Source of the DNA: Sphingomonadaceae bacterium
GTDB lineage: Bacteria; Pseudomonadota; Alphaproteobacteria; Sphingomonadales; Sphingomonadaceae
Assembly (NCBI GenBank): GCA_030147805.1
Contig: JASBUR010000021.1
Coordinates: 1 to 64,000, forward strand
DNA length: 64,000 nucleotides
Direction: 5' to 3'
Part shown: positions 1 through 10,597 of the stretch, piece by piece
Numbering within the stretch: the stretch's first letter is position 1
Layout: each line of letters opens with the position of its first letter
The notes under the pieces: generated by a model
The model's input: the letters and a program-made list of their open reading frames with translations, nothing else
Told to the model about the DNA's origin: nothing
The model's database searches: none
Made by a program: the position numbers and the translations under genes

Positions 1-116
1 ACGGTCTCGCCATACGTCGCGAGCACCGCGCCGTCGGCCTGGCGGGCGATACGCCCGGTCTCGAGGGTCAGCTTGCGGCCGCCCCACATCACTTCCTGCT
101 TATGAATATCGAACAT
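1..116 (-). CDS. pnp: Polyribonucleotide nucleotidyltransferase (PNPase), N-terminal part, truncated by window edge
   Basis: Reverse-strand translation [38 protein letters not shown] matches the PNPase N-terminus; lies downstream of rpsO as expected. Confidence 0.93.
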   Translation of the reverse strand, partial: MFDIHKQEVMWGGRKLTLETGRIARQADGAVLATYGET

Positions 117-228
117 ACGTCTTTTCCTGCATGTTCCCGGACCTTCCGGGAACGCTTACGCCGGCGGACGCGCCCATCGCGACCGCCGGATGTGGAACAG
201 GCCCCCGCAGGGGCCTGTCCGGTACGGG

Positions 229-498
229 TTACTTACGGAGACCGAGCTTGCCGATCAGGTCGGTGTAGCGGCCCTGGTCCTTGCTCTTCAGATAGTCGAG
301 CAGCGACCGGCGCTTGTTGACGAGCATCAGCAGGCCGCGGCGCGAATGATTGTCCTTCGCGTGGGTCTTGAAATGCTCGGTGAGGTTCGAGATGCGCTCC
401 GACAGGATGGCGACCTGGACTTCAGGGCTGCCGGTGTCGTTGGCTTCGCGAGCATGTTCCTGGATGAGCGCAGCCTTGCGCTCTGCAGTGATCGACAT
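229..498 (-). CDS. rpsO: 30S ribosomal protein S15
   Basis: 89-aa [60 protein letters not shown]; classic S15. Confidence 0.98.
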   Translation of the reverse strand: MSITAERKAALIQEHAREANDTGSPEVQVAILSERISNLTEHFKTHAKDNHSRRGLLMLVNKRRSLLDYLKSKDQGRYTDLIGKLGLRK

Positions 499-511
499 CG
501 TGATCTCCTAC

Positions 512-1393
512 CTAGAGGTTGAAGCCCCGCACCACACGCACTCCATCGGCCGAAACATCGACCAACGCGACCGGAACAGACCCGGCGGTCGCGAGATGGA
601 GCCCATGGCTATCGGGGCGCCCGTCGAGCAGCCGTCCTTGCCGAAGCATGGCTGCCTGCGCGGGTTCGACGGCGAGGACCGGGATGTCGTCCAGTCCAGC
701 CGTCAGCGGCAAAAGGGCCTGTTCAAGCGCGCGGCTATGACCGAGCGCGGCCAATTTGTCCAGCGAAATTGCCCGTTCCTCGCCGAACGGTCCCGCCTTG
801 GTCCGCCGCAGCATCGACACATGGCCGACGGTGCCGAGCGCCAGCGCGAGATCGCGCGCGAGGCTGCGGATATAGGTGCCCTTCGACACCAGCGCCTCGA
901 GCGTCGCGCTGTCCCCGTCGCCGTCGACGAGTTCGAGCGAATAGATCGTCAGCGCGCGCGCCGCCAATTCGACCGACTCGCCGGCGCGCGCCAGCGCATA
1001 GGCGCGCGCGCCGTCGACCTTGAGCGCCGAATAGGCGGGCGGGATCTGGACGATCGCGCCGGTGAAGGCCGGCAGCGCCGCCAGGATCGCGGCGCGACCG
1101 GGGCGGACGTCGGAGGTGGCGACGACCTCGCCCTCGGCATCGTCGGTGGCGGTCGCCGCGCCGAACGAGACGGTGAAGCGATAGCCCTTGGTGGCATCGA
1201 GAAGCCGGCCGGTCAGCTTGGTCGCCTCGCCGAGCGCGATCGGCAGCACGCCGGTTGCCAGCGGGTCGAGCGTGCCGCCATGCCCGACCTTGAGCTTGCC
1301 CCAGCCGGTCTCGCGGCCGAGCCGCTTGATTGCGGCGACGCCCTGCGCCGAGGACAGGCCGAGCGGTTTGTCGAGGATGATCCAGCCATGCAT
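512..1393 (-). CDS. truB: tRNA pseudouridine(55) synthase TruB
   Basis: MHGWIILDKPLGLSSAQGV...KVGHGGTLDPLATGVLPIALGEATKL, TruB motifs. Confidence 0.97.
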   Translation of the reverse strand: MHGWIILDKPLGLSSAQGVAAIKRLGRETGWGKLKVGHGGTLDPLATGVLPIALGEATKLTGRLLDATKGYRFTVSFGAATATDDAEGEVVATSDVRPGRAAILAALPAFTGAIVQIPPAYSALKVDGARAYALARAGESVELAARALTIYSLELVDGDGDSATLEALVSKGTYIRSLARDLALALGTVGHVSMLRRTKAGPFGEERAISLDKLAALGHSRALEQALLPLTAGLDDIPVLAVEPAQAAMLRQGRLLDGRPDSHGLHLATAGSVPVALVDVSADGVRVVRGFNL

Positions 1394-1444
1394 GGCGCGG
1401 CTGTTAGCAGCTCCCCTCCCCGGCGGGGAGGGGAGACGCCCCGG

Positions 1445-1798
1445 TCATGCGTTCTTGCGCGCGGGCGGCTCGACCTGGACGAGCGAGCGCAGCGGATAGC
1501 GGCGTCCCTCGACGATCACCGAGGAAAAGCGATCGAAGGTGCCGCTGCCGCGGCCCGGATCGAACCCGATCGCGTGCGCGAAGTTGAGGCCCCAGGCGGG
1601 GGCGAACAGCTCGGCCTTGTACCAGCGATTGCCGGTACCGCGGATCAGCAGCGTGTCGCGGTCGACGACGCGCCAGTCGCGGATGCCGCCGTGGTCGACG
1701 AAGTTGATGCGCGCCTCGCGAGGCGTTTCGACGGCCGCCGCGGGGACGGCCAGGCCGATAGCCAGCGCGGCGAACAGGGCGTTGGTGCGACTCTTCAT
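1445..1798 (-). CDS. DUF6491-like small secreted protein
   Basis: MKSRTNALFAALAIGLAVPAAAV signal peptide then ARINFVDHGGIRDWRVVDRDTLLIRGTGNRWYKAEL; the longer ORF to 2041 lacks a plausible N-terminus. Confidence 0.75.
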   Translation of the reverse strand: MKSRTNALFAALAIGLAVPAAAVETPREARINFVDHGGIRDWRVVDRDTLLIRGTGNRWYKAELFAPAWGLNFAHAIGFDPGRGSGTFDRFSSVIVEGRRYPLRSLVQVEPPARKNA

Positions 1799-1887
1799 GC
1801 GAGACTCCCATGTTCTGGTTCGCGAGACATATACGGAACATCGGCTGAATTCGGGGTGAATAGGCGGCCCATGCGGCCTCGCATGCG

Positions 1888-2472
1888 CTAGCCGCGCCGT
1901 TTCGGGCGCGGATGAAGCGGGGCGAACGCGAAGGCCAGACTCATCAGCCGCGACCGGTCGTCCGATTTGGGTTGGCTCAGCAGCGCACCGAGCCGCTCGA
2001 GGAGGTGGTTGACCTCGACGAGGTCGCCGTCGCTCAGCCACCCGGTGGTGCGCGACGCCCAGAGCTCGCGGCGCGGCCCCGAGAGGGCGACACCGGGCCG
2101 ATCGACGGCAGCGTCGAAATCCGACGCCGCGACGTGGAGGAGCGCACGCGCGAAATGCCGCAGCGCATCGGTGTTGCCGCCCGGTCCCCGACGATAGGCG
2201 AGCCGGATCGGCGCGCCGTCGCCGATCAGTCGATACAGGCGCTCGCCACCGGCATCGCCGTCGCTCGCTTCGACGAGGCCGGCCGACGCGAGCAAGCGCA
2301 TGTGATGGTAGAGGCCGTCGGCGGGTCGCCCCAGCTGCTCGGCAAGCGTCGCGACGCTGGCGGTGCCGCCCAGCGCCGCGAGCGTGTCGACCAGCTCCTG
2401 ACGCACCGGCGACGCGAGCAGCCGAACGAGTTCGGGGTCCGCAATGGCCCGGGGATCTGCCGGCCGCGACAT
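1888..2472 (-). CDS. ArsR-like winged helix-turn-helix transcriptional regulator
   Basis: MSRPADPRAIADPELVRLLASPVRQELVDTLAALGGTASVATLAEQLGRPADGLYHHMRLLASAGLVE, wHTH; divergent from the S41 peptidase. Confidence 0.82.
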   Translation of the reverse strand: MSRPADPRAIADPELVRLLASPVRQELVDTLAALGGTASVATLAEQLGRPADGLYHHMRLLASAGLVEASDGDAGGERLYRLIGDGAPIRLAYRRGPGGNTDALRHFARALLHVAASDFDAAVDRPGVALSGPRRELWASRTTGWLSDGDLVEVNHLLERLGALLSQPKSDDRSRLMSLAFAFAPLHPRPKRRG

Positions 2473-2547
2473 ATATCGACTCCTGTTGAAATTATGCCTA
2501 TGCAATTCAACAAACGCCAATCTGTTCCCTGTGTCGAGGATATTGTC

Positions 2548-3861
2548 TTGTCGCACCTGCCGCTCTCGCTCCTGGCCGTTCTCCCGCTGTTGGCGGCGCT
2601 GTCGCCCGCGGCAAAAGCCGGCGAGGCGTTGATCGAGCCTGCGGCGCTGCGCGCCGATCTCGACCAGGCGCTCCGCGAGGTCCGGGCGCGCCACCCCGCG
2701 CTCGACCAGGTGGCCGACATCGCCGCACTCGACGCGGAGGCCGCGCGGATTCGCCGATCGATCGACGGACCCGTCTCTCGCGCCGACGCCTGGGCGCTGC
2801 TCGCGCGCCTCAATCCGCATTTCAAAGATGGACACACGCTGATCGGGCGTCCCGGCTGGCGCGGCGAGGCCGCCAAGCTCATCGCGCGTGGCGAAGGCCT
2901 CTTTCCGTTCGAGGTGGAACTCGACCGCCGCGGACTTCCCCGGATCGCGGGCGCGCTCGGCGGCGGGCCGCACCCGCTCTCGGGCACGCCGATCCGTCAG
3001 ATCAATGGCGAGGACGGCCGCAAGCTCGCGGCGGCAATGCTGGCGCGCGCCCATGGCGACACCCCGCGCATGCGCCGCGCGCTCGTTTCGGAACGGTGGT
3101 GGTTCTTCTACGCGATGCTGCGTGGGACTCCGCAGCGCTTCGACCTGCGGATCGGCGATGCACGCCCCGGGCGGCTCACCCTAACCGCAGCGCCGGTCCT
3201 GCCGGCGGCGATCGCCCGCGAGGACGACTTCGACGCCAATTTTCGCTGCCGGACGGCGGCCGATGGCCAAGGGCTCCTCGGTCTCGGAAGCTTTGGCTGG
3301 CCCGACAAGCCGCGCGTCCTCGCCTTCACGCGTGACTGCTTCGCCCGCCTGCGCGCCGCCGGCACGACGCGGCTGCTCATCGACCTGAGCGCCAACGGCG
3401 GCGGCGACGACGACCTGTGGATCGATGGCGTGATGCCCTATGTCGCGACGCGCCCGTGGCGCAACGGCTCGACCGCTCTCAAGCGTGTGATTGCCGACGA
3501 TCCGGCGAAGGGCGAAATCGCCGGTACGATCGTGGCCGGGGAGAACGGCTTGCGCGAGTCCCCGCCCGTCGACGCCGCGCTGGCCTATCGCGGCGACATC
3601 GAGGTGCGCATCGGGCCGATGACCTACTCCTCGGCGGTGCTGTTCGCCAACGTCATGCGCGACCATGGTCTCGCCCGGCTGTGCGGCGAGGGCGCCGCAG
3701 CCCGGACCCGCCAGACCGGCGGGACGCGGACGCTGACGCTTCCGGCGAGTGGCTTCTTCCTGTCGTATCCGCGTTTCATTCTCGACCCGCCCGCCGGCGA
3801 TCGGGCACCGGCATTGCTCGAGTCGGACGGGCGCTGCGCCTTCGCGACGAGCGGAATCTAG
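2548..3861 (+). CDS. S41 family peptidase-like secreted protein
   Basis: TTG start preceded by GAGGA; signal peptide (M)SHLPLSLLAVLPLLAALSPAAKAG; C-terminal LLIDLSANGGGDDD...GPMTYSSAVLFANVMRDHGLARLCGE typical of S41. ORF can be extended to ATG 2494. Confidence 0.8.
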   Translation: MSHLPLSLLAVLPLLAALSPAAKAGEALIEPAALRADLDQALREVRARHPALDQVADIAALDAEAARIRRSIDGPVSRADAWALLARLNPHFKDGHTLIGRPGWRGEAAKLIARGEGLFPFEVELDRRGLPRIAGALGGGPHPLSGTPIRQINGEDGRKLAAAMLARAHGDTPRMRRALVSERWWFFYAMLRGTPQRFDLRIGDARPGRLTLTAAPVLPAAIAREDDFDANFRCRTAADGQGLLGLGSFGWPDKPRVLAFTRDCFARLRAAGTTRLLIDLSANGGGDDDLWIDGVMPYVATRPWRNGSTALKRVIADDPAKGEIAGTIVAGENGLRESPPVDAALAYRGDIEVRIGPMTYSSAVLFANVMRDHGLARLCGEGAAARTRQTGGTRTLTLPASGFFLSYPRFILDPPAGDRAPALLESDGRCAFATSGI

Positions 3862-3878
3862 CGCCTGCGTGCCTCGGC

Positions 3879-4316
3879 TCAGTCCTCGCCGTCCCCGTCG
3901 GCGGCGTCGATCGCCTTGCCCACCTTGCCGTCGAGGTCGCGCGCCACCTGCGGCGAGCGCAGGATGGCGTCGATGCGGCTCGCCTCGTCGAAGGTCTCGT
4001 CGAGGTGGAAGTGCAGCTCGGCCGCATATTTGGTGTTCACGCGCTTCGCCACCGCGCCCTTGAGATAGCGGACGTTGCGCTTGAGCGCCTTGATCACCTC
4101 GACCGCCTCGTCGCCCTTGGCGCCGAGCGGCTGGATGAACACGGTGGCGTGGCGCAGGTCGGGCGACACCCGCACCTCCGTCACCGAGACGATCATCCGC
4201 TCGAGCACCTCGTCGCGCACGTCGCCGCGCGCCAGCACCTCGGCGAGGGCGTGCCGCATCTGCTCGCCGACCCGGAGCGTCCGGACCGACTTGCCCTGAT
4301 CCTCGCGCTGGCGCAT
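3879..4316 (-). CDS. rbfA: 30S ribosome-binding factor RbfA
   Basis: [38 protein letters not shown]...[16 protein letters not shown]; next to infB (possible GTG start at 4334). Confidence 0.95.
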   Translation of the reverse strand: MRQREDQGKSVRTLRVGEQMRHALAEVLARGDVRDEVLERMIVSVTEVRVSPDLRHATVFIQPLGAKGDEAVEVIKALKRNVRYLKGAVAKRVNTKYAAELHFHLDETFDEASRIDAILRSPQVARDLDGKVGKAIDAADGDGED

Positions 4317-4337
4317 CGCGGCAAGCGGCGGCACCCC

Positions 4338-7049
4338 CTAGAGGGTGCGCGCCCGCTCCTCGACCTCGAAGGTCTCGATGATGTCGCCGACGCGGACATC
4401 CATGTTGCCCTCGAGCACGACGCCGCATTCGAGACCGGCGCGCACCTCGTTGACGTCGTCCTTGAAGCGACGGATCGAGGCGATGTTGCCGTTCCAGATG
4501 ACGACGTCGTCGCGCATGACGCGCGCCTTGAGGTTGCGGCGGATGATGCCCTCGACGACGCGAAGGCCCGCGGCCTTGCCCTTGCCGGCGGCGAACACCT
4601 CGAGCACGTTGGCACGGCCCATGACGTTCTCGATCCGCTCGGGGGCGAGCTTGCCCGCCATCGCATCCTTGGTCTCGTCGAGCAGGTTGTAGATGATGTC
4701 GTAGTAGCGGAATTCGACACCGTCGCGCTGCGCGATCTCGCGGGCCTTGGCGTTGGCGCGGACGCCGAAGCCGATGATCGGCGCCTTGCTCGCCTTGGCG
4801 AGCACGACGTCCGACTCGGTGATCGCGCCGACGCCCGAATGCAGCACCCGGACCTTGATCTCGTCGGTCGACAGCCGGCTGAGGCTGCCGACGATCGCTT
4901 CGACCGAGCCCTGCACGTCGCCCTTGATGACGACGGGGAATTCGACCGCCTTGGTCGCCTTCAGCGCCGAGAACATGTTCTCGAGATTGGGGGCGACGGT
5001 GGCGGTGCGCTTGCGCTGCAGGATCGTCTGGCGATAGGCGGCGACCTCGCGGGCGCGCGCCTCGCTGTCGACCACCGACAGCGGATCGCCCGCCATCGGC
5101 GCGCCCGACAGGCCGAGCACCTCGACCGGCAGGCTCGGCCCGGCTTCCTTGATCTGCTGGCCGCGGTCGTTGACCAGCGCACGGACCTTGCCCCATTCGG
5201 CGCCGACGACGAACACGTCGCCGGTGCGAAGCGTTCCGCGGCTGACCAGCACGGTCGCCACCGGGCCGCGGCCCTTGTCGAGCTTGGCCTCGACGACGGT
5301 GCCCTCGGCGGCACGATCGGGGTTGGCGCGCAGCTCGAGCAGCTCGGCCTGCAGCAGGATCTTGTCGAGCAGCTCGTCGAGGCCGGTCTTCTTGAGCGCC
5401 GACACCTCGACGTCCTGGACCTCGCCGCCCATCGCCTCGACCTGGACGTCGTGCTGGAGCAGCGCCTCGCGGACGCGCTGGGCGTTGCTGCCCGGCTTGT
5501 CCATCTTGTTGATCGCGACGATCATCGGCACGCCCGCCGCCTTGACGTGATTGATCGCCTCGATCGTCTGCGGCATCAGCCCGTCGTCACCCGCGACCAC
5601 GAGGATCACGATGTCGGTGATGTCGGCACCGCGGGCGCGCATCTCGGTGAAGGCGGCGTGGCCCGGCGTATCGAGGAAGGTGACGCGGTCGCCCGTCTTC
5701 ACCTTCACCTGATAGGCGCCGATGTGCTGGGTGATGCCGCCGGCCTCGCCCGCCACGACGTCGGTGCCGCGCAGCGCGTCGAGCAGCGAGGTCTTGCCGT
5801 GGTCGACGTGGCCCATGATGGTCACCACCGGCGGACGCGGCTGCAGCGTCTCCTCGGCGTCGACGTCCGAATCGACGTCGATGTCGACGTCGCTCTCCGA
5901 CACGCGCTTGATGTTGTGGCCGAACTCGGTGACGAGCAGCTCGGCGGTGTCCTGGTCGATCGACTGATTGACCGTGACGGGCATGCCCATCTTGAACAGC
6001 GCCTTGACCAGGTCGGCACCGCGCTCGGCCATGCGGTTGGCGAGCTCGGCGACGGTGATGGTGTCGGGGACCACGACGTCGCGCACCTGCTTGGCGGCGG
6101 CGGCGCCGCCGCTCATGTGCGAGCGACGATCCTTTTCACGCGCGCGGCGCAGCGCGGCGAGCGAGCGCGAGCGCGTGCCGTCCTCGTCGTCGAGCGCGCG
6201 GGTGACGGTGAGCTTGCCCGACTGGCGGCGATTGTCCTCGCGGCCACGCGACGGCTTGGGCGCCGCGGGGGCCTCGGGGCGGCGGCCGGCGGGCGCGCCG
6301 CCGGGGCGGCGCAGGTCGCGGTCGTCGTCGGCCGGCGCGGTGGCGACGGGCGCGGGCGCCTCGGCGGCGCGCTTGGCCTCTTCGGCGGCGCGTACCGCGG
6401 CTTGCTCTTCCTCGCGGCGGCGTTCCTCGATGCGGCGGCGTTCGGCCTCGGCGGCGTCGATGCGGGCGCGGTCCTCCTCGCGGCGGCGCTCCTCGGACAG
6501 GCGCAGGCGGTCCTCCTCGGCCTGGCGCAGCAGGCGGGCCTGCTGCTCCTGGCGCGACAGCAGGTCGGTCGGACGCGACGCCGGCGTCACCGGAGCGGGA
6601 CGGCGCGAGGCAGGGATGGGGGCCGGCGCCGGGGCTGGCGTCGGGGCGCGAGTCGGCGTCGGCGCCGGCACGGGCGCGGCGGCGACGGGCGCCGGCGCGG
6701 GCGTCTCGACCGGAGCGGGCGCCGCAGCGACGGGCTCGGGCGCGGCGACGGGCGGCGCCGGCTCGGGAGCCGGGGCTTCGACCGCAGCCGGTGCCGGCGC
6801 GGGAGCCGGCGCCGGGGCAGGTGCGGCGACGGGGGCCGGGGCTGGAGCGGGAGCAGGAGCCGGCGCTGCGACTTCCTCGACCGGTGCGGGATCGCCCGGA
6901 CGGCGCAGCACGCGCGTCTTCTTGGTCTCGACGACCACCGAATGCGTACGGCCATGGCTGAAGCTCTGCTTCACCTTGCCGATCTCGACGGTGCGCTTCA
7001 GGCCAAGCGGGGGCCGGACGCCGAGTTTGGGTTTATTGTCTTCGCTCAT
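4338..7049 (-). CDS. infB: Translation initiation factor IF-2
   Basis: [48 protein letters not shown]-domain [20 protein letters not shown]; long Ala/Pro-rich N-terminal linker. Confidence 0.98.
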   Translation of the reverse strand: MSEDNKPKLGVRPPLGLKRTVEIGKVKQSFSHGRTHSVVVETKKTRVLRRPGDPAPVEEVAAPAPAPAPAPAPVAAPAPAPAPAPAPAAVEAPAPEPAPPVAAPEPVAAAPAPVETPAPAPVAAAPVPAPTPTRAPTPAPAPAPIPASRRPAPVTPASRPTDLLSRQEQQARLLRQAEEDRLRLSEERRREEDRARIDAAEAERRRIEERRREEEQAAVRAAEEAKRAAEAPAPVATAPADDDRDLRRPGGAPAGRRPEAPAAPKPSRGREDNRRQSGKLTVTRALDDEDGTRSRSLAALRRAREKDRRSHMSGGAAAAKQVRDVVVPDTITVAELANRMAERGADLVKALFKMGMPVTVNQSIDQDTAELLVTEFGHNIKRVSESDVDIDVDSDVDAEETLQPRPPVVTIMGHVDHGKTSLLDALRGTDVVAGEAGGITQHIGAYQVKVKTGDRVTFLDTPGHAAFTEMRARGADITDIVILVVAGDDGLMPQTIEAINHVKAAGVPMIVAINKMDKPGSNAQRVREALLQHDVQVEAMGGEVQDVEVSALKKTGLDELLDKILLQAELLELRANPDRAAEGTVVEAKLDKGRGPVATVLVSRGTLRTGDVFVVGAEWGKVRALVNDRGQQIKEAGPSLPVEVLGLSGAPMAGDPLSVVDSEARAREVAAYRQTILQRKRTATVAPNLENMFSALKATKAVEFPVVIKGDVQGSVEAIVGSLSRLSTDEIKVRVLHSGVGAITESDVVLAKASKAPIIGFGVRANAKAREIAQRDGVEFRYYDIIYNLLDETKDAMAGKLAPERIENVMGRANVLEVFAAGKGKAAGLRVVEGIIRRNLKARVMRDDVVIWNGNIASIRRFKDDVNEVRAGLECGVVLEGNMDVRVGDIIETFEVEERARTL

Positions 7050-7065
7050 GCCTTGCCTGATACCT

Positions 7066-7713
7066 TCATCGTTCGGCCGCGGAGCCTGGCTCCACGTCCG
7101 CGCCTTGTTCGTTCGTTCCGCAGAAAGCGCGCCACCGTGAGACGGCGGCCGCTGCCCGTGTCGCTGCCGCGCGGTCGCAGAGCGCGGCGTGTACAACATT
7201 TTCGCGCCCCAAGGCCACCGACAATTCGGCGCGGCCCACGGGGAGCACGACCGACTCGCCGACCTCGGAAACCCTGAGCTTCTGGTCGAGCTTGCCGCGT
7301 CCATCGGCCGAGGCGTCGTTGGCGTGCAACAGCAGGTGCACGCGCCCGGCGCGGATCTTGTCGAGGATGCGGTCGGATCCCAACATGAGGTTTCCGGTCC
7401 GCAATTCCAACCCCAGCCGGTCGAGCGCGCGCCGCTGCAGCCCGGTCGCGATGCGCTCGGCGAGGTCGTCGGGCACGCTGATCGACGCGCCCTTGAAGGC
7501 GCGCAGCAGCGCGCCGCGCAGCCTGCCCTTGGCCACCGCGGTCTCGACCAGCTGGCGATCGGGCGTGATCCAGGCGCCGCGCCCCGGCGCCTTCGCGCCG
7601 AGGTCGGGGTGCACCTCGCCGTCGGCCGACAGCGCGAGACGAATCAGGTCGTCGCGCGCGCCGTGCTCACCGCTCAGTATGCATTTACGCTCAGGGGGCT
7701 CATGCTGAGGCAT
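7066..7713 (-). CDS. DUF448/YlxR family RNA-binding protein with C-terminal L7Ae-like region
   Basis: [49 protein letters not shown]; located between nusA and infB. Confidence 0.92.
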   Translation of the reverse strand: MPQHEPPERKCILSGEHGARDDLIRLALSADGEVHPDLGAKAPGRGAWITPDRQLVETAVAKGRLRGALLRAFKGASISVPDDLAERIATGLQRRALDRLGLELRTGNLMLGSDRILDKIRAGRVHLLLHANDASADGRGKLDQKLRVSEVGESVVLPVGRAELSVALGRENVVHAALCDRAAATRAAAAVSRWRAFCGTNEQGADVEPGSAAER

Positions 7714-9241
7714 CCGCGGTCGCGTCCCCCTCAAACCAGTGGGCGCGCGCCGCCATGATGATGCGGTTGCCGTCTTCCTCGCTGAGGCCGGCGTCCTTCA
7801 GGATGCCGTCGCGCTTGCCGACGAGTTCGTCGGTGGCGAGGTCCCCGAGGTCGTCGAGCGTCTTGATGCCGGCCTTGCCGAGCGTGACGAGCATCGCCTC
7901 GGTCAGCCCCTCGATCTCGCCCAGCGCATCCTCGACGCCGAGCGCGCGGCGCTCGTCGCGCGACGCCGCCTCGCGGCGCTCGAGCGCCTCGACGGCGCGG
8001 TTCTGCAGCTCGCTCGCGAGGTCGTCGTCGAAGCCCTCGATCGAGGCCAGCTCGGGCAGCTCGACATAGGCGACCTCCTCGAGCTCGGTGAAGCCCTCGG
8101 CGACGAGCAGCTGCGCCAGCGTCTCGTCGACGTCGAGCTCGCGCTGGAACAGCTCGGAACGCTCGACGAACTCGCGCTGGCGCTTCTCGCTCTCGTCGGC
8201 CTCGGTCATGATGTCGATCTGGTGACCGGTCAGCTGCGAGGCGAGGCGGACGTTCTGGCCGCGGCGGCCGATCGCCAGGCTCAGCTGGTCGTCGGGGACG
8301 ACGACCTCGAGCCGATTCTCGTCCTCGTCGATGACGACCTTCGAAACCTCGGCCGGCTGCAGCGCGTTGACGACGAAGGTCGCGGTGTCGGGCGACCAGG
8401 GGATGATGTCGATCTTCTCGCCCTGCAGCTCCTGGACGACCGCCTGGACGCGGCTGCCCTTCATGCCGACGCAGGCGCCGACCGGATCGATCGAGCTGTC
8501 GCGGCTGATCACGCCGATCTTGGCGCGGCTTCCCGGATCGCGGGCGCAGGCCTTGATCTCGATGATGCCGTCGTAGATCTCGGGCACTTCCTGCGCGAAC
8601 AGCTTCTTCATGAACTCGGGATGCGCGCGCGACAGGAAGATCTGCGGGCCGCGGTTCTCGCGGCGGACGTTCAGGATCAGCGAGCGGACGCGGTCGTTGA
8701 CGCGCAGCACCTCGCGCGGGATCTGCGCGTCGCGGCGGATGACGCCCTCGGCACGGCCGAGGTCGACGACGACGTGGCCGAACTCGACGCGCTTGACGAC
8801 GCCGGTGATCAGCTCGTTCACCCGGTCCTTATATTCCTCATACTGCCGGTCGCGCTCGGCATCGCGCACCTTCTGCACGATGACCTGCTTGGCGGCCTGC
8901 GCGGCGATGCGGCCGAACTCGATCGGCGGCAGCGGATCGACGACGAAGTCGCCGAGCTTGGCATTGGGGTCGCGCTTCTGCGCGTCCTTGACCGAGGTCT
9001 GCTTGAAATAATCCTCGACCTGATCGACCACCTCGACGACGCGCCACAGCCGCATGTCGCCCGACTTGGTGTCGATCTTGGCGCGGATGTCGTTCTCGGC
9101 GCCGTAGCGGGCGCGCGCCGCCTTCTGGATCGCGTCCTCCATCGCCTCGATGACGATGCCGCGGTCGATCGACTTCTCGCGCGCGACGGCGTCGGCAATC
9201 GCGAGCAGCTCGGCCTTGTTGGCGGAAATGGCGGTGGCCAT
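7700..9241 (-). CDS. nusA: Transcription termination/antitermination protein NusA
   Basis: [42 protein letters not shown]1/KH regions, acidic C-terminus. Confidence 0.98.
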   Translation of the reverse strand: MATAISANKAELLAIADAVAREKSIDRGIVIEAMEDAIQKAARARYGAENDIRAKIDTKSGDMRLWRVVEVVDQVEDYFKQTSVKDAQKRDPNAKLGDFVVDPLPPIEFGRIAAQAAKQVIVQKVRDAERDRQYEEYKDRVNELITGVVKRVEFGHVVVDLGRAEGVIRRDAQIPREVLRVNDRVRSLILNVRRENRGPQIFLSRAHPEFMKKLFAQEVPEIYDGIIEIKACARDPGSRAKIGVISRDSSIDPVGACVGMKGSRVQAVVQELQGEKIDIIPWSPDTATFVVNALQPAEVSKVVIDEDENRLEVVVPDDQLSLAIGRRGQNVRLASQLTGHQIDIMTEADESEKRQREFVERSELFQRELDVDETLAQLLVAEGFTELEEVAYVELPELASIEGFDDDLASELQNRAVEALERREAASRDERRALGVEDALGEIEGLTEAMLVTLGKAGIKTLDDLGDLATDELVGKRDGILKDAGLSEEDGNRIIMAARAHWFEGDATADASA

Positions 9242-9245
9242 GACC

Positions 9246-9767
9246 CTATTCCTTCTCTTCGATGATGTCGTCGGCGCCCTCTGACGAGAGCGGCTTGCTC
9301 GCCTTGATCAGCGCGTCGGTGAGCGTGAGCTTGGCGGAAAAAATGTCGGCGAGCGGCAGCCGGACCTCGACGCCCTCGACCTCGAGCAGCGCGGTGTCGC
9401 CATCGAGCCCGCGCACGATGCCCTGGAAGCGCTTGCGGCCGTCGACCGCCTCGTTGAGCGAGACGCGCGCCTCATGCCCGGCCCAGGCGGTCCAGTCCTT
9501 GGCGCGGGTCAGCGGCCGGTCGATGCCGGGCGACGACACCTCGAGCCGGTACTCGTCCTCGATCGGGTCGGTCTCGTCGAGCATCGCCGACAGCGCGCGC
9601 GAGATCGTCGCGCATTCGTCGAGCGTCAGCTGCCCGGTCTTCGGGTCCTCGGCCATCACCTGCAGCGACAGATGCTTGGTCCCCGACAGCGTCACGCGCA
9701 CGAGGTCGAAGCCGAGGCGCGTCACCTCGGGTTCGATCAATCGCGTCAGTTGCGCTGCGTCGGCCAA
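9246..9767 (-). CDS. rimP: Ribosome maturation factor RimP
   Basis: LTRLIEPEVTRLGFDLVRVTLSG...DLDECATISRALSAMLDETDPIEDEYRLEVSSPGIDRPLTR, RimP signature. Confidence 0.97.
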   Translation of the reverse strand: MADAAQLTRLIEPEVTRLGFDLVRVTLSGTKHLSLQVMAEDPKTGQLTLDECATISRALSAMLDETDPIEDEYRLEVSSPGIDRPLTRAKDWTAWAGHEARVSLNEAVDGRKRFQGIVRGLDGDTALLEVEGVEVRLPLADIFSAKLTLTDALIKASKPLSSEGADDIIEEKE

Positions 9768-9937
9768 TCACGTCTCCAAGCACCTTCGGCGCCGGTTCCG
9801 GGATCGGAACCAGCTTCCTCAAGGTCACCCATGTGGAAGATGCCGGCGATATAGGTGAGTTCGCGGGCGGCGGCAAGCGGGGGTGCGGCTGATGCGACGG
9901 ATTTCGGGTCCGCCACCTCCCACACCCCCTTCTAACC

Positions 9938-10035
9938 CGTCATCCTGATGAAAGTCAGGATCTCCCCGCGAGTGGTGCCAGCCTCGCCAAGCCGCCGCAC
10001 ATCTCGGGAGATCCTGACTTTCCGTCAGGATGACG
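9938..10035. repeat. Dispersed palindromic intergenic repeat, family A copy 1
   Basis: cgtcatcctgatgaaagtcaggatctcc...ggagatcctgactttccgtcaggatgacg; second copy at 58402-58478. Confidence 0.85.
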
Positions 10036-10063
10036 TGAGTTGAAAAGGCGGTCGCGGGCGCCG

Positions 10064-10597
10064 CTACTTCGCCTTCGCCACCCCGACGAGCGCCGGCCGC
10101 AGCAGCCGCTCCTTGAGGAGGTAGCCCGCCTGCATCTCGTGGACGATGGTGCCCGGCTCGGCATCATGCTCGATCTCGACCATCGCCTGGTGGCGGTTGG
10201 GGTCGAGCTTCTGGCCGGCGGTCTCGATGCGCGTGACGCCGTGGCGCTGCAGCGCGTTCAAGAGTTCGCGCTCGGTCATCTCGACGCCGGTGACGATCGT
10301 CTTCACCGCCTCCTGCTCGCGCGCCTCGGCGGGGATGGCGTCGAGCGCGCGGCGCAGGTTGTCGACCACGCCGAGCAGGTCGCGCGCGAAGGCGGTGACG
10401 GCATAGGCGGTGGCGTCCTGCTTCTCGCGTTCGAGGCGGCGGCGGACGTTCTCGGTCTCGGCCGCGGCGCGCAGCACGCGGTCCTTCAGCTCGGCGATCT
10501 CGGCGTCCCGGTCGTCGGGGCGCTTGTCGGCCTCGGCGGGCGCGTCCTCGGGGAGGAGATCCTCGGCCTCGGGGGTGGGCTTGTCGTCGTCAATCAT
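10064..10597 (-). CDS. grpE: Nucleotide exchange factor GrpE
   Basis: MIDDDKPTPEAEDLL...ENVRRRLEREKQDATAYAVTAFARDLLGVVDNLRRAL...GTIVHEMQAGYLLKERLLRPALVGVAK. Confidence 0.96.
   Translation of the reverse strand: MIDDDKPTPEAEDLLPEDAPAEADKRPDDRDAEIAELKDRVLRAAAETENVRRRLEREKQDATAYAVTAFARDLLGVVDNLRRALDAIPAEAREQEAVKTIVTGVEMTERELLNALQRHGVTRIETAGQKLDPNRHQAMVEIEHDAEPGTIVHEMQAGYLLKERLLRPALVGVAKAK

Noticed and set aside
6590-6900. Ala/Pro-rich repetitive DNA that looks like a tandem repeat array
   Set aside because: It is the known low-complexity N-terminal linker of IF-2, encoded on the minus strand
3417-7277. 1286-aa plus-strand ORF antisense to rbfA/infB
   Set aside because: Low-complexity D/H/R/V translation caused by codon bias of the infB strand; no start signal or family
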